Assembly (NCBI GenBank): GCA_016713085.1 | Contig: JADJPV010000006.1 | Coordinates: 1 to 64,000 of the forward strand | Direction: 5' to 3' | DNA: 64,000 nt | Source: Chitinophagaceae bacterium | Lineage (GTDB): Bacteria; Bacteroidota; Bacteroidia; Chitinophagales; Chitinophagaceae | Shown: one piece after another, positions 56,317-64,000 of the stretch | Layout of the letters: each line of letters begins with the position of its first letter | Position numbering within the stretch: the first letter of the stretch is position 1 | Notes under the pieces: generated by a model | Seen by the model: the letters and a program-made list of their open reading frames with translations, nothing else | Database searches by the model: none | Told to the model about the DNA's origin: nothing | Program-made: the position numbers and the translations under genes

Positions 56317-56399
56317 AACAGATGAAGAATGAGGGAAAGCCGGTCACCCCCCAAAGCGAAAGCCACGGAGGATTAAACATTAAAAATTTCAAATTAAAT

Positions 56400-57154
56400 A
56401 TGCCTAGTACAAAAGAGTATTCCGTTGAAGAAAAACTGAAGACACTTATTCGTGTGCAGAAAATTGAAAGCAAGCTGGATCAGATCCAGATTCTGAAAGG
56501 TGAATTACCGATGGAAGTAAAAGACCTGGAAGATGAGATTGAAGGATTGAATGCACGTAAGAACCGCATTGAAGAAGAGATCAATGGCATTCAGGAATTT
56601 ATGGAAAGCCGCAAGCAGGCAATCAAAGATTCACAGGCACTCGTAAAAAAATATGAAACTCAAAGTGAGAATGTAAAAAACAACCGTGAATTTGAAGCCA
56701 TTAACAAAGAGCTTGAAATGCAGGGATTGGAAATTAAACTCGCTGAGAAGCATATAAAAGATGCCAACGAAGAGTTGATTGAAAAAAGCGAAGTGCTGGA
56801 AAAAGCAAAGAAAGCAATTGCTGGAAAAGAAAAGAATTTAGATCATAAAAAAGGCGAACTGGATAAAATTGTTGCTGATACTGAAAAAGAAGAAAATCAG
56901 TTAAAAGCACAGGTAAACACAGCAAGAGAATCAGTGGAAGACCGCTTGCTTGCAAGTTTCGACCGTATCCGCAACAGTTACCGTAACGGATTAGCAGTTG
57001 TTCCAATTGAAAGGGAAAGCTGTGGTGGTTGTTTCAACACCATTCCTCCTCAGCGTCAGAGCGAAATTAAACAGCATAAAAAAATCATTGTGCTGAGAAA
57101 AACTGCGGTCGTATCCTGGTTGATACTGACCTGAATGATTCAATTGATTTTTAA
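56400..57154 (+). CDS. Coiled-coil zinc-ribbon protein, CdsZ type (one indel)
   Basis: About 251 aa: a long coiled coil (about 10-185) of Lys/Glu-rich heptads followed by a zinc ribbon with CGGCFNTIPPQRQSEI and the second Cys pair in the shifted frame (NCGRILVDTDL). The start at 56400 is chosen because the 26 upstream codons are unlike the family. The frame breaks near 57092-57098, where the first Cys of the second knuckle should lie, so that residue cannot be read. One base restores 252 codons. The role is unknown; relatives are thought to bind nucleic acid. It follows nif3 in the same direction. Confidence 0.82.
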
Positions 57155-57174
57155 TCTGTTTCTGATATAAATGG

Positions 57175-57202
57175 AAAGGGCACTTTATGGTGCCCTTTTT
57201 TT
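57175..57202 (+). terminator. Intrinsic terminator after zinc-ribbon gene
   Basis: AAAGGGCAC-TTTATG-GTGCCCTTT followed by more T; 21 bases after the stop. Confidence 0.85.
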
Positions 57203-57223
57203 ATTGATTAATTTTTCACTGTC

Positions 57224-57256
57224 TTTTATCTTTATCCCTCATTTAAGTTAGTTTTG
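57224..57256 (+). promoter_or_regulatory. recN promoter
   Basis: -33 TTTT (57224-57227; consensus TTTG), 21-base spacer, -7 TAGTTTTG (57249-57256). The ATG at 57266 is ten bases further on, so the leader is only a few bases long. Confidence 0.6.
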
Positions 57257-57265
57257 AAACTGCGT

Positions 57266-58920
57266 ATGCTGCAAAAACTTTCCATACAGAATTTTGCCAT
57301 TATTGATGAACTGGCTGTTGAATTTCAGCCGGAGTTAAATACTATTACCGGTGAAACAGGTGCCGGTAAATCGATTTTATTGGGAGCTCTTGGATTAGTA
57401 TTGGGCAACAGGGCTGACAGTACTGTATTAATGAACAAAGAAAAAAAGTGTGTGGTTGAAGCTTTCTTTTCTGCGGGCAATTATTCAAAAGTAAAAGATT
57501 GGTTGCAGCAGCAGGAAATGGATGAAGAAAATGAATTGATCTTGCGCAGAGAAATTGCAGCAAGTGGAAAGTCAAGAGCATTTGTCAATGATACACCAGT
57601 TAATCTTACACAATTAAAAGAACTTACTTCTTTACTGGTAGATCTGCATCAGCAATTTGACACCCTTGAACTAAGGAAGAAAATTTTCAGCGTGAAGTGC
57701 TGGATGCATTAAGCGGATGCACAAAAGAAGTAAAACAATACCACAGCAGGTTTCTACAATTTTCCAAGCTGCAAAAAGAATTACAGCTGCTGAAAGAAGA
57801 ACAGCTGCAGGCAAAAAAGGAACAGGACTACAAACAGTTTTTACTGGATGAGCTTGAACAGGCATCTTTCAAAGAAAATGAACTGGAACAGATTGACCAG
57901 GAATTAAACCTGCTGAATAATGCAGGAGCGATTTCCACTGTACTGAACGATGCAGTTCTGTTATTAAAAGAAAGTGATACTCCCCTTGTGCAACAACTGA
58001 AATCATTGCTACTGAAATTGCAGCAGTATAAAGATGTGCATAGTGATTTAACATCCGTTACTGAACGTCTGCAATCTGCTCAAATAGAATTAAATGATAT
58101 TGCCAATGAACTTGATCACCTTCAAAATGCAATCTGTGTGGATGAAGCAAGAATAAAGGTGATTACAGAACGTTTAGAGATTGGTTATAAATTACAAAAG
58201 AAACATGGTGTTAACAGTACAAATGAACTTTTGAAAATTCAGCAACAGCTGGAAGAACAGGTGCTGGTTGTATTGAACATGGATCAAACAATTGCTGCCA
58301 AAGAAAAAGAAACGGCAGAGTTACAAAAGCAATTACAAACTGAAGCAACTGTTATTCATAAAAAAAGAAAAGAACAGGCTGAACCATTTGTGAAGAATGT
58401 AAACACCTTACTCAACAAAGTTGGTATGCCGAATGCAAAACTAAAAGTTGAATTGAAGGAAACAGCCTTGAATCCTTTTGGAAAAGATGAGATCAGCTTT
58501 TTGTTTGATGCAAACAAGAGCAATCGTTTTGAAGCCATCAGCAAAGTAGCCAGTGGTGGTGAATTGAGCAGATTAATGCTGTGCATTAAATCACTTGTTG
58601 CAGACAGTATTGAATTACCTACTATGCTGTTCGATGAAATTGATACAGGCATCAGCGGAGAAGCAGCAAGACAGGTAGGCATCTTATTAAAAGACTTGTC
58701 AACCAATCACCAGGTGATTACGATTACACATCTTCCGCAGATTGCGGCAAAAGCATCGGCACATTATTTTGTGTATAAAGAAGAAGAAAAGAATATTATA
58801 CGCACAAAAATCCGCCTGCTAAATAAAGAAGAACAAATTGAAACTATTGCACGAATGCTGAGTGGCGAAAAATTGACAGCTTCCTCATTGGTTACGGCAA
58901 AAGAAATGGTGGCGGGATAA
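57266..58920 (+). CDS. recN: DNA repair protein RecN (one indel)
   Basis: SMC-like ATPase in double-strand break repair, about 551 aa. Walker A ITGETGAGKSILLGAL is at about 29-44. The long central coiled coil (about 150-340) is rich in Leu/Gln/Glu. The C-terminal signature ASGGELSRLML, Walker B LFDEIDTGISGEAA and H-loop ITHLPQIAAKA are all present. A lost base near 57685 splits the frame between LELRKK and REVLDALSGC. Restored it has 552 codons. The ATG at 57266 is preferred over a TTG four codons earlier because the promoter overlaps the latter. Confidence 0.94.
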
Positions 58921-58934
58921 ATTCAATCAGCTCA

Positions 58935-59531
58935 TTATATACGTTGCCCGATAAATCGCAACACTGAAGCTTTCCCTTCATGAAACGCCCCCTCTGCAAG
59001 ATTTACTTCTTTCTGTTCACAACTCAGGATATGTAAGGACCGGAAATCATCACATAAAGAAGGCGCATCATACAATTGATTTTCATCTTTAGGTCCACCT
59101 GAATTTAATTTCAACTGCTCCCGCCCAAATGCTTCGAGTATTAAATAACCTCCCGGCTTGATTGAATTAATAATTTCCTGGTGAAACCTCTTTCGTGCTG
59201 CCGGAGCCATATGTACATAGATGAGGGCAACTGCATCATATAATTTAGCAGCTCTGAATGATTCAATCGCTTTTATATCATAGTTAATTTTCACCTGTTC
59301 ACCTGTAGCATTGAACAAAGCTTTATCACGGGCCACAGTACTGAAATCAAATGCATCAACTACCCATCCTTTCTTTGCCGCATAGATGGCATTTCTTCCT
59401 TCGCCTTCGGCTGGCAATAAAATTGAACCCGGTTTACGCAGATCAATAAATTGCTTAAAAAAAGCATTGGGTTCATTTCCGTAAACTGTTTCATTTTCTG
59501 CATAACGCTGATCCCAGAACTGTTGCTGCAT
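58935..59531 (-). CDS. Class I SAM-dependent methyltransferase (TehB-like)
   Basis: A 198-residue Rossmann methyltransferase. The opening FWDQRYAENETVYGNEPNAFF, the SAM site ILLPAEGEGRNAIYAAKKGW (about 37-56) and VDAFDFS fit the TehB/UbiE-like small-molecule methyltransferases (tellurite resistance-type). In place of the usual DLGCGxGRN it has PAEGEGRN, a known variant in Bacteroidota and fungi-type thiol methyltransferases. The substrate is not clear. Five bases separate it from thioredoxin upstream, so the two share a transcript. The frame is intact. Confidence 0.82.
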   Translation of the reverse strand: MQQQFWDQRYAENETVYGNEPNAFFKQFIDLRKPGSILLPAEGEGRNAIYAAKKGWVVDAFDFSTVARDKALFNATGEQVKINYDIKAIESFRAAKLYDAVALIYVHMAPAARKRFHQEIINSIKPGGYLILEAFGREQLKLNSGGPKDENQLYDAPSLCDDFRSLHILSCEQKEVNLAEGAFHEGKASVLRFIGQRI

Positions 59532-59536
59532 ATTTT

Positions 59537-59836
59537 TTATTTAAGACTGTTTATCTGTGTTGCTAAAACCTGCGCAGAAACTACTCCTGATTTTCTCCAC
59601 TTAATTTCACCATTCTGAAAAATGATAATTGTTGGAACACTCTGTACTGAATAGGCGTTTGCTGTAGAGGGATTTTTATCCACATCAACTTTTATAATTA
59701 CAGCACTGTCACCTACCAACTGCTTGGCTTCTTTTAAAATAGGCGCCATCATTTTACAGGGGCCGCACCACTCAGCAGAAAAATCGACAATAACGGGCCG
59801 ATTTCCATTAATGATCTCCTTAAATGTTTGAGCCAT
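59537..59836 (-). CDS. Thioredoxin
   Basis: A 99-residue thioredoxin. The active site is WCGPCKMM (about 22-29) after VIVDFSAE. The cis-Pro is in SVQSVPTIIIF (about 67-77) and GEIKWRKSGVV follows. Length and motifs are those of a general cytosolic thioredoxin, a likely electron donor for the APS reductase CysH, the peroxiredoxin and others. Probably co-transcribed with the methyltransferase gene. The frame is intact. Confidence 0.94.
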   Translation of the reverse strand: MAQTFKEIINGNRPVIVDFSAEWCGPCKMMAPILKEAKQLVGDSAVIIKVDVDKNPSTANAYSVQSVPTIIIFQNGEIKWRKSGVVSAQVLATQINSLK

Positions 59837-59948
59837 TTAATTCCTGATTTAATATGCAAGTTAAAATCATGGCGCTTGCCAACGGGTGATATAAGTCACA
59901 GGTTTACTATTCTTACAACCAATAATTAAGTAAGGGTTAAAGCAGAAA

Positions 59949-59977
59949 AGCAGAAAGCCCTTACCGGGCTTTCTGCT
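59949..59977. terminator. Intrinsic terminator after the MFS transporter gene
   Basis: Perfect stem AGCAGAAAGCCC-TTACC-GGGCTTTCTGCT. On the minus strand a T-rich stretch (TTTTCTGCTTT) follows. It closes the hexuronate operon, about 75 bases after the transporter stop. The remaining 59837-60052 spacer has nothing else. Confidence 0.7.
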
Positions 59978-60052
59978 TCTATTTGAGAGCGTATTTTATT
60001 TTTTGCTGAGCTGCTGCTTACTGCCTGTTAATCTTACAATACAGTAACTAAA

Positions 60053-61635
60053 TTACAGATCAGTAATCGCTTTATACTTTGGAACCAGCAATTTCATTAC
60101 CGACCATGCAATAAGGTAAGCCAAAGCACAAAATGCAAACATGATTGTATAGGCAGTTGCCATTTGAGTCTGTACAAGGGGCTTTTGCAGCTCAAGCAGT
60201 TTATCAAACATAGTTGGGTCAATCGTTTGTAACTGTACAGTTACTTCCTTTGAAAGACTTCCTAACTCTGCTTTATTCAGATCGATTTTATCGCCATATT
60301 TTGTCACCAGGTTTAATCCTTCAATTCTTGAAAGATAATCACCCAATCCTGCTGCTTTTGCTTGCACCCATGAATTTGCAATACCTGTTGCACGGTATGC
60401 ATCAAAAAGCCAACCGCCGCATTTTGAAACAAGCACACCACCTAATCCGCCTGCCATTCCACCAATACCTACAATTGAACCAACCGCTTTTTTGGGAAAC
60501 ATATCTGATACAGTCGTAAAGATATTCGCACTCCATGCCTGGTGCTGCTGTACCAATACCAATCAATAATACAGGAACCCAAAAACTATAATCACCAAAT
60601 GGCTGTGCAAGTAATACCACCAATGGAATCACTGCAATTGTGAGCATCGCTTTCATACGTGCATCGTATGGCTGCAATCCCTTCTTCATAAAATAGGTGG
60701 GGAACCATCCGCCACCAATACTCCCTACCATTGTTATACTGTACAACACAGCCAACGGAACATTAATGACAGTTCCGGTCATAGCATATTTTGCTTTCAA
60801 AAAGGCTGGCAGCCAAAAAAGGAAGAACCACCAAACACCATCGGTCATGAACTTTCCAAATACAAAAGCCCAGGTTTGCTTATATCCCAGCAATTTCACC
60901 CATGATATATGTACATGTTTAATAGCGGGATCTGCTGCGGGTTCATCATCTTTATCACTTTTGATATATGCCAGTTCAGCTGCAGATAATTTTTTCTGCT
61001 GCTCAGGTTTATCATACATCCATATCCAGAATGCCAGCCATAAAAAACCAATGGCGCCTATAATAATAAATGCATATTCCCATCCCCAATGATCACCAAT
61101 CCAGGGAACAGTTAATGGTGCAAGCACTGCTCCTACATTCGCACCTGAATTAAAGATCCCTGTTGCGAAGGATCGTTCTTTCTTTGGAAAATATTCAGCT
61201 GTTGCTTTAATGGCAGCAGGAAAGTTACCCGCTTCACCAATTGCAAGTACAGCTCTTGATATCATAAATCCTGCAATGGAAACAGGAACGGCAATGATAC
61301 CAACCCAACCCAGCACAACTGATATTCCCTGCCCCATTGGAATAGCTAATGCATGAATCAAAGCACCCACTGACCAGATGATAATGGCCCATACATAGCC
61401 TTTCTTCGTACCCAGCTTATCAATGATACGTCCAGCAAATAGCATAGAGATGGCATATACAAACTGGAATACAGAAGTGATATTGGCATAATCACTGTTC
61501 GACCAGTTGAACAACTCGGCAAGCCGTGGTTGAAGCAGACTAAGCACCCTGCCTATCTAAATAATTAATAGTAGTAGCGAAAAAAAGTAAGGCGCAAATT
61601 GTCCACCTGTATTTACCTATGGCTTGCATCGTCAT
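60053..61635 (-). CDS. Hexuronate-type MFS transporter (two indels)
   Basis: A sugar-acid:proton symporter of the ExuT/GudP (anion:cation symporter) family, about 526 aa with twelve membrane segments. The family opening INYLDRQ(V)LSLLQPRLAEL is split by one extra G near 61545. The start of the protein (RWTICALLFFATT) lies at 61575-61635 in another frame. IGEAGNFPAAIKATAEYFPKKERSFATGIFNSG is diagnostic. A second extra base near 60540 interrupts AAQAWSANIFTTVSDMFP. Removing both gives 527 codons. An unusual cytoplasmic/periplasmic loop of about 75 residues lies before the last two helices. In an operon with kdgK and eda, the substrate is probably a hexuronate. Confidence 0.85.
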
Positions 61636-61656
61636 AATTTTTATTTTTTACAAAAC

Positions 61657-61684
61657 AAAAAAAGGAACAGTGATTCCTTTTTTT
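61657..61684. terminator. Hairpin with T-run between eda and transporter gene
   Basis: Perfect 11-base stem AAAAAAAGGAA-CAGTGA-TTCCTTTTTTT in the 59-base gap. It can act in both directions. As it lies inside the operon it may reduce transporter expression relative to the enzymes. Confidence 0.7.
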
Positions 61685-61694
61685 ATTGAGTGGT

Positions 61695-62357
61695 TTATTT
61701 TTTAACCGAAGCGATTAGTTCCAGTACTTCTTTTGTTGCTTTTTCAATGGCTGCATAATCTTTTGTCTCCATTAATTTCTTACTCACCAGTTTGCTTCCC
61801 ATACCTACTGCACAAACACCTGCTTTATACCAACTTTCAATACTTTCCTTTGTTGTATCAACACCACCTGTTGGCATGAACAGCAGTTTTGGAAAGATAT
61901 CCTTAATAGTAGTTAAAAACTCAGTACCCAGCATATTTCCGGGGAAAAGCTTAATGAATTTAACTCCTGCGTTTTCTGCAGCAATGATTTCTGATGGTGT
62001 CATACATCCGGGAGCGTAGAAAATATCATTCTCAATACAATAAGCTGCCACTTCACCAACAAAACCGGGGCTTACTAAAAAATCAGCACCTGCACTCATG
62101 TAGTCTGTTGCCTGGGCCTTATTTTTTATTGTACCAACTCCAAGTAATAAACCGGGCATTCCTGCATTTCTTACTTCCACCATTTTTTTGAAGTTGCTCA
62201 ATGCAGCTTCTCCACGGTTGGTGTATTCAACTGCTTTTACTCCTGCACTATACAATGCTTTCAATACTTCAACACTAACTGTTTCATCAGGATTGAAGTA
62301 CAGTGGAAGAATTCCCTGTTGAACTATAGCATCTGTTATTTGTTGTGTTTTGCTCAT
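61695..62357 (-). CDS. eda: KDPG/KHG aldolase Eda
   Basis: Bifunctional 2-keto-3-deoxy-6-phosphogluconate / 4-hydroxy-2-oxoglutarate aldolase, 220 aa. It splits KDPG to pyruvate and glyceraldehyde 3-phosphate. Class I aldolase barrel: EYTNRGEAA (about 40-48, Glu base), LLGVGTIKNKAQA, the pyruvate-contact region FLVSPGF, the Schiff-base Lys in VKFIKLFPGNML (about 136) and LLFMPTGGVD for phosphate. The frame is intact. It lies downstream of yhcH and kdgK, completing the lower hexuronate path. Confidence 0.94.
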   Translation of the reverse strand: MSKTQQITDAIVQQGILPLYFNPDETVSVEVLKALYSAGVKAVEYTNRGEAALSNFKKMVEVRNAGMPGLLLGVGTIKNKAQATDYMSAGADFLVSPGFVGEVAAYCIENDIFYAPGCMTPSEIIAAENAGVKFIKLFPGNMLGTEFLTTIKDIFPKLLFMPTGGVDTTKESIESWYKAGVCAVGMGSKLVSKKLMETKDYAAIEKATKEVLELIASVKK

Positions 62358-62366
62358 AATTTAATA

Positions 62367-62499
62367 GAAACGCTGATTACGCTGATTACAGCGGATAAGC
62401 GCAGATTTTTAGTTTAAAAAATAGATAACAGGATTGATTGGAATTTGCCTAATAATCATTTCAGCGAAAATCAGTTTCAATCTGTGTCATCTGTGTTTC
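62367..62499. repeat. REP-like inverted repeat between yhcH and eda
   Basis: Left arm GAAACGCTGATTACGCTGATT (62367-62387) and right arm AATCTGTGTCATCTGTGTTTC (62479-62499) pair at about 16 of 21 positions. Each arm is also an internal direct repeat of ten or eleven bases. It fills the 141-base gap. Similar palindromes are common between Bacteroidota genes as I recall. Confidence 0.5.
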
Positions 62500-62948
62500 T
62501 ATATTTTTACTTTGATCACTAATTTTTTAATCTCCGCATCTCCAATCATCGGTGCATGCACATCTTCCGGAAAGAAAATGGCAAACTGCCCATCAGTTAA
62601 TTGAAAGAACATATCAGGTGCATCATTAAAAAACAATACATCCTTTTCATCATTATATTCTCCATTGGGTGATGCGCATTTTTCTCTTGGCTTCCATCCG
62701 ATGGTTTCAGTTCCGCTGATGCAAAGCTGTATATCAATATTTTTATTATGACATTCAAACTTCGAAAGACTTGCTTCTTTTGTTTTGCCGGGACCATTAC
62801 TGATGATTGCCTTCAATCCTTCTGCAATATCTGACTTGCCAACTTCTGCATTCTTCATATCCGTTTGCTGAATATACTCAAATGCTTTTGCAAATAATGG
62901 ATGTGCCGAAAAGTATTTTGGTGCGTTCTGTATTGTATCGATGATCAT
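62499..62948 (-). CDS. YhcH/YjgK/YiaL (DUF386) family protein
   Basis: A 149-residue cupin-like barrel. Family features: HPLFAKAFEYIQQTD (about 17-31), FECHNKNIDIQLCISGTETIGW with possible metal ligands (His and Glu), and the end FAIFFPEDVHAPMIGD...KKLVIKVKI. DUF386 proteins occur in sugar-acid operons (sialic acid, hexuronates) and are proposed to act on sugar anomers or acetyl forms. Placement between kdgK and eda fits an accessory role in hexuronate use. The frame is intact. Confidence 0.88.
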   Translation of the reverse strand: MIIDTIQNAPKYFSAHPLFAKAFEYIQQTDMKNAEVGKSDIAEGLKAIISNGPGKTKEASLSKFECHNKNIDIQLCISGTETIGWKPREKCASPNGEYNDEKDVLFFNDAPDMFFQLTDGQFAIFFPEDVHAPMIGDAEIKKLVIKVKI

Positions 62949-62983
62949 ATTATAAAATTGAAAAGAAACTGAAAAACAAAAGC

Positions 62984-63008
62984 GGAAGACCGGGCTTCCC
63001 GATCTTCC
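62984..63008. terminator. Hairpin between kdgK and yhcH
   Basis: GGAAGACCGGG-CTT-CCCGATCTTCC pairs at 10 of 11 positions. On the minus strand it is followed by GCTTTTGTTTTTC, so it is a likely partial terminator inside the operon. Confidence 0.55.
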
Positions 63009-63021
63009 ACTTTCTTATTAT

Positions 63022-64000
63022 TTAACGTTGTACACGGCCGCTTCCATCACCTTTCATCAGTTCTTTTACTTCTGATAAAGTTGCATGATTTAAATCGCCG
63101 GGTATTGTATGTTTCAATGCACTTGCTGCCACACCAAATTCTGCTGCTTCGCCCATCGGCATTCCTGTTACCAATCCGTAAATTAACCCGCTGGCAAAAC
63201 TGTCGCCACTGCCTACACGGTCAACAATGCGAACACTGTATTGTTTTGTGTGATAAAATTCTTTACCATCATATACCAATGCACTCCAGCCATTATCACT
63301 GGCACTGTGACTTTCTCTTAAGGAAGATGCAATGAATTTAAATCCAAACTTCGCCTGCATTTGTTTGAATACATCTTTAAACCCATCCAGGTTTAGTTCA
63401 CCTTTGGTTACATCAGTATGTGCAGCTTTAAAACCAAGTGTTGTATCTGCATCTTCTTCATTACCGATACAAACATCAACATACTGACAAAGTCTTGTCA
63501 TTACTTCTCTTGCTTTCTCTTTGCTCCACAATTTTTTGCGGTAGTTAAGATCAATGCTTGTTGTAATACCTTTTGCTTTAGCAGCTTTTAATGCAGCTTC
63601 AGTTAAAGCAGCAGCTTTATCACTCAACGCAGGTGTAATACCGGTTGTATGAAACCAATCAGCACCTTCAAATATTTTATCAAAGTCAAATTCACTTGCA
63701 TCTACATCTGCAATAGATGCACCTGCACGATCGTATACTACCTGTGATGCACGCATGGAAGCTCCTGTTTCGAGGAAATAAATTCCTAACCTGTCGCCGC
63801 CTCTTGCAACATATTGTGTATCCACACCATAACGGCGCAGATGATTGATTGCTGACTGTCCGATTGGATTAGCGGGCACTTTACTTACAAAGGTTCCGTT
63901 TAAACCATAATTACATAATGCTGCTGCAACATTGGCTTCACCGCCGCCGTATGTTACATCAAACGTATCGGCCTGTACAAAACGTTTGAAATCGGGAGTT
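63022..64000 (-). CDS. kdgK: 2-keto-3-deoxygluconate kinase KdgK (partial)
   Basis: PfkB/ribokinase-family kinase that phosphorylates 2-keto-3-deoxygluconate to KDPG, the substrate of Eda. The N-terminus is cut by the window edge. The frame stays open from 64000, so about 325 codons are seen. TYGGGEANVAAALCNYG is the substrate-binding signature 1, GIYFLETGASMRAS and STSIDLNYRKKLW follow, and the catalytic Asp is in RVGSGDSFASGLIYG (PfkB signature 2). First visible gene of the operon kdgK-yhcH-eda-transporter. Genes for uronate isomerase and dehydratase would be expected beyond the right edge. Confidence 0.92.
   Translation of the reverse strand, partial: TPDFKRFVQADTFDVTYGGGEANVAAALCNYGLNGTFVSKVPANPIGQSAINHLRRYGVDTQYVARGGDRLGIYFLETGASMRASQVVYDRAGASIADVDASEFDFDKIFEGADWFHTTGITPALSDKAAALTEAALKAAKAKGITTSIDLNYRKKLWSKEKAREVMTRLCQYVDVCIGNEEDADTTLGFKAAHTDVTKGELNLDGFKDVFKQMQAKFGFKFIASSLRESHSASDNGWSALVYDGKEFYHTKQYSVRIVDRVGSGDSFASGLIYGLVTGMPMGEAAEFGVAASALKHTIPGDLNHATLSEVKELMKGDGSGRVQR

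Noticed and set aside
57254..57265. TTG start for recN
   Set aside because: It overlaps the -7 promoter element TAGTTTTG; the ATG at 57266 matches the family start.
1..64000. CRISPR arrays, insertion sequences, phage genes, tRNA or rRNA genes
   Set aside because: I found no regular repeat-spacer pattern, transposase or integrase motif, or tRNA-like cloverleaf in either strand.

Overview
The window looks like chromosomal DNA of a Bacteroidota bacterium, most likely family Chitinophagaceae. Support: promoters of the TTTG / TAnnTTTG type, a type IX secretion C-terminal sorting domain, a Tat-dependent IorAB pair, PorG/DUF6089-like and alginate-export-like beta-barrels, and AT-rich spacers. I see no rRNA, tRNA, CRISPR array, transposase or phage gene.

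Layout. (1) 1-9.7 kb: an accessory block on the minus strand: IorAB-type molybdenum hydroxylase, secreted carboxymuconolactone-decarboxylase/cupin protein, two alpha/beta hydrolases, two aldo-keto reductases and an NTF2-like protein, with a divergent AraC-type regulator. (2) 9.7-12.6 kb: molybdenum cofactor genes (moaA, MOSC, SelT/W-like, mobA). (3) 12.6-26.8 kb: a nitrate assimilation operon read leftwards: nirB, nirD, outer-membrane porin, nrtA, nrtB, nrtD, narK-type MFS, a nitrate reductase fused to its own NAD(P)H/FAD reductase, and a sirohaem-reductase-like protein ending in rubredoxin. A divergent Crp/Fnr regulator with an N-terminal cysteine cluster and an FNR-like box in the intergenic region suggest the control. 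(4) 27.9-39.2 kb: one long sulfur/methionine operon (metY, metX, hom, cysH, cysD, cysN, cobA, cysJ, cysI) behind a SAM-I riboswitch, an intrinsic terminator and a short leader reading frame with six cysteine codons next to a hairpin. cobA (sirohaem) serves both NirB and CysI, which links the nitrogen and sulfur blocks. (5) 39.3-59.9 kb: housekeeping genes (uvrA, rarA, aspS, grpE-dnaJ, RlmI-like methyltransferase, peroxiredoxin/oxyR, nif3, zinc-ribbon protein, recN, thioredoxin). (6) 60-64 kb: hexuronate catabolism (kdgK, yhcH, eda, exuT-like), cut by the right edge.

Sequence quality. At least seventeen genes carry one or more single-base insertions or deletions that interrupt an otherwise conserved reading frame. 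Many lie in runs of one base, and restoring them returns lengths divisible by three and family-like proteins. I read most of these as uncorrected long-read errors and give the whole span as one gene. Their density is far higher in the first 9.7 kb (roughly 20 or more) than in the remaining 54 kb (roughly 15). Two losses are larger and not explained by single-base slips: about 119 codons are missing in frame from cysN, and a segment with the catalytic Asp/Tyr is missing from a Tat-targeted aldo-keto reductase.
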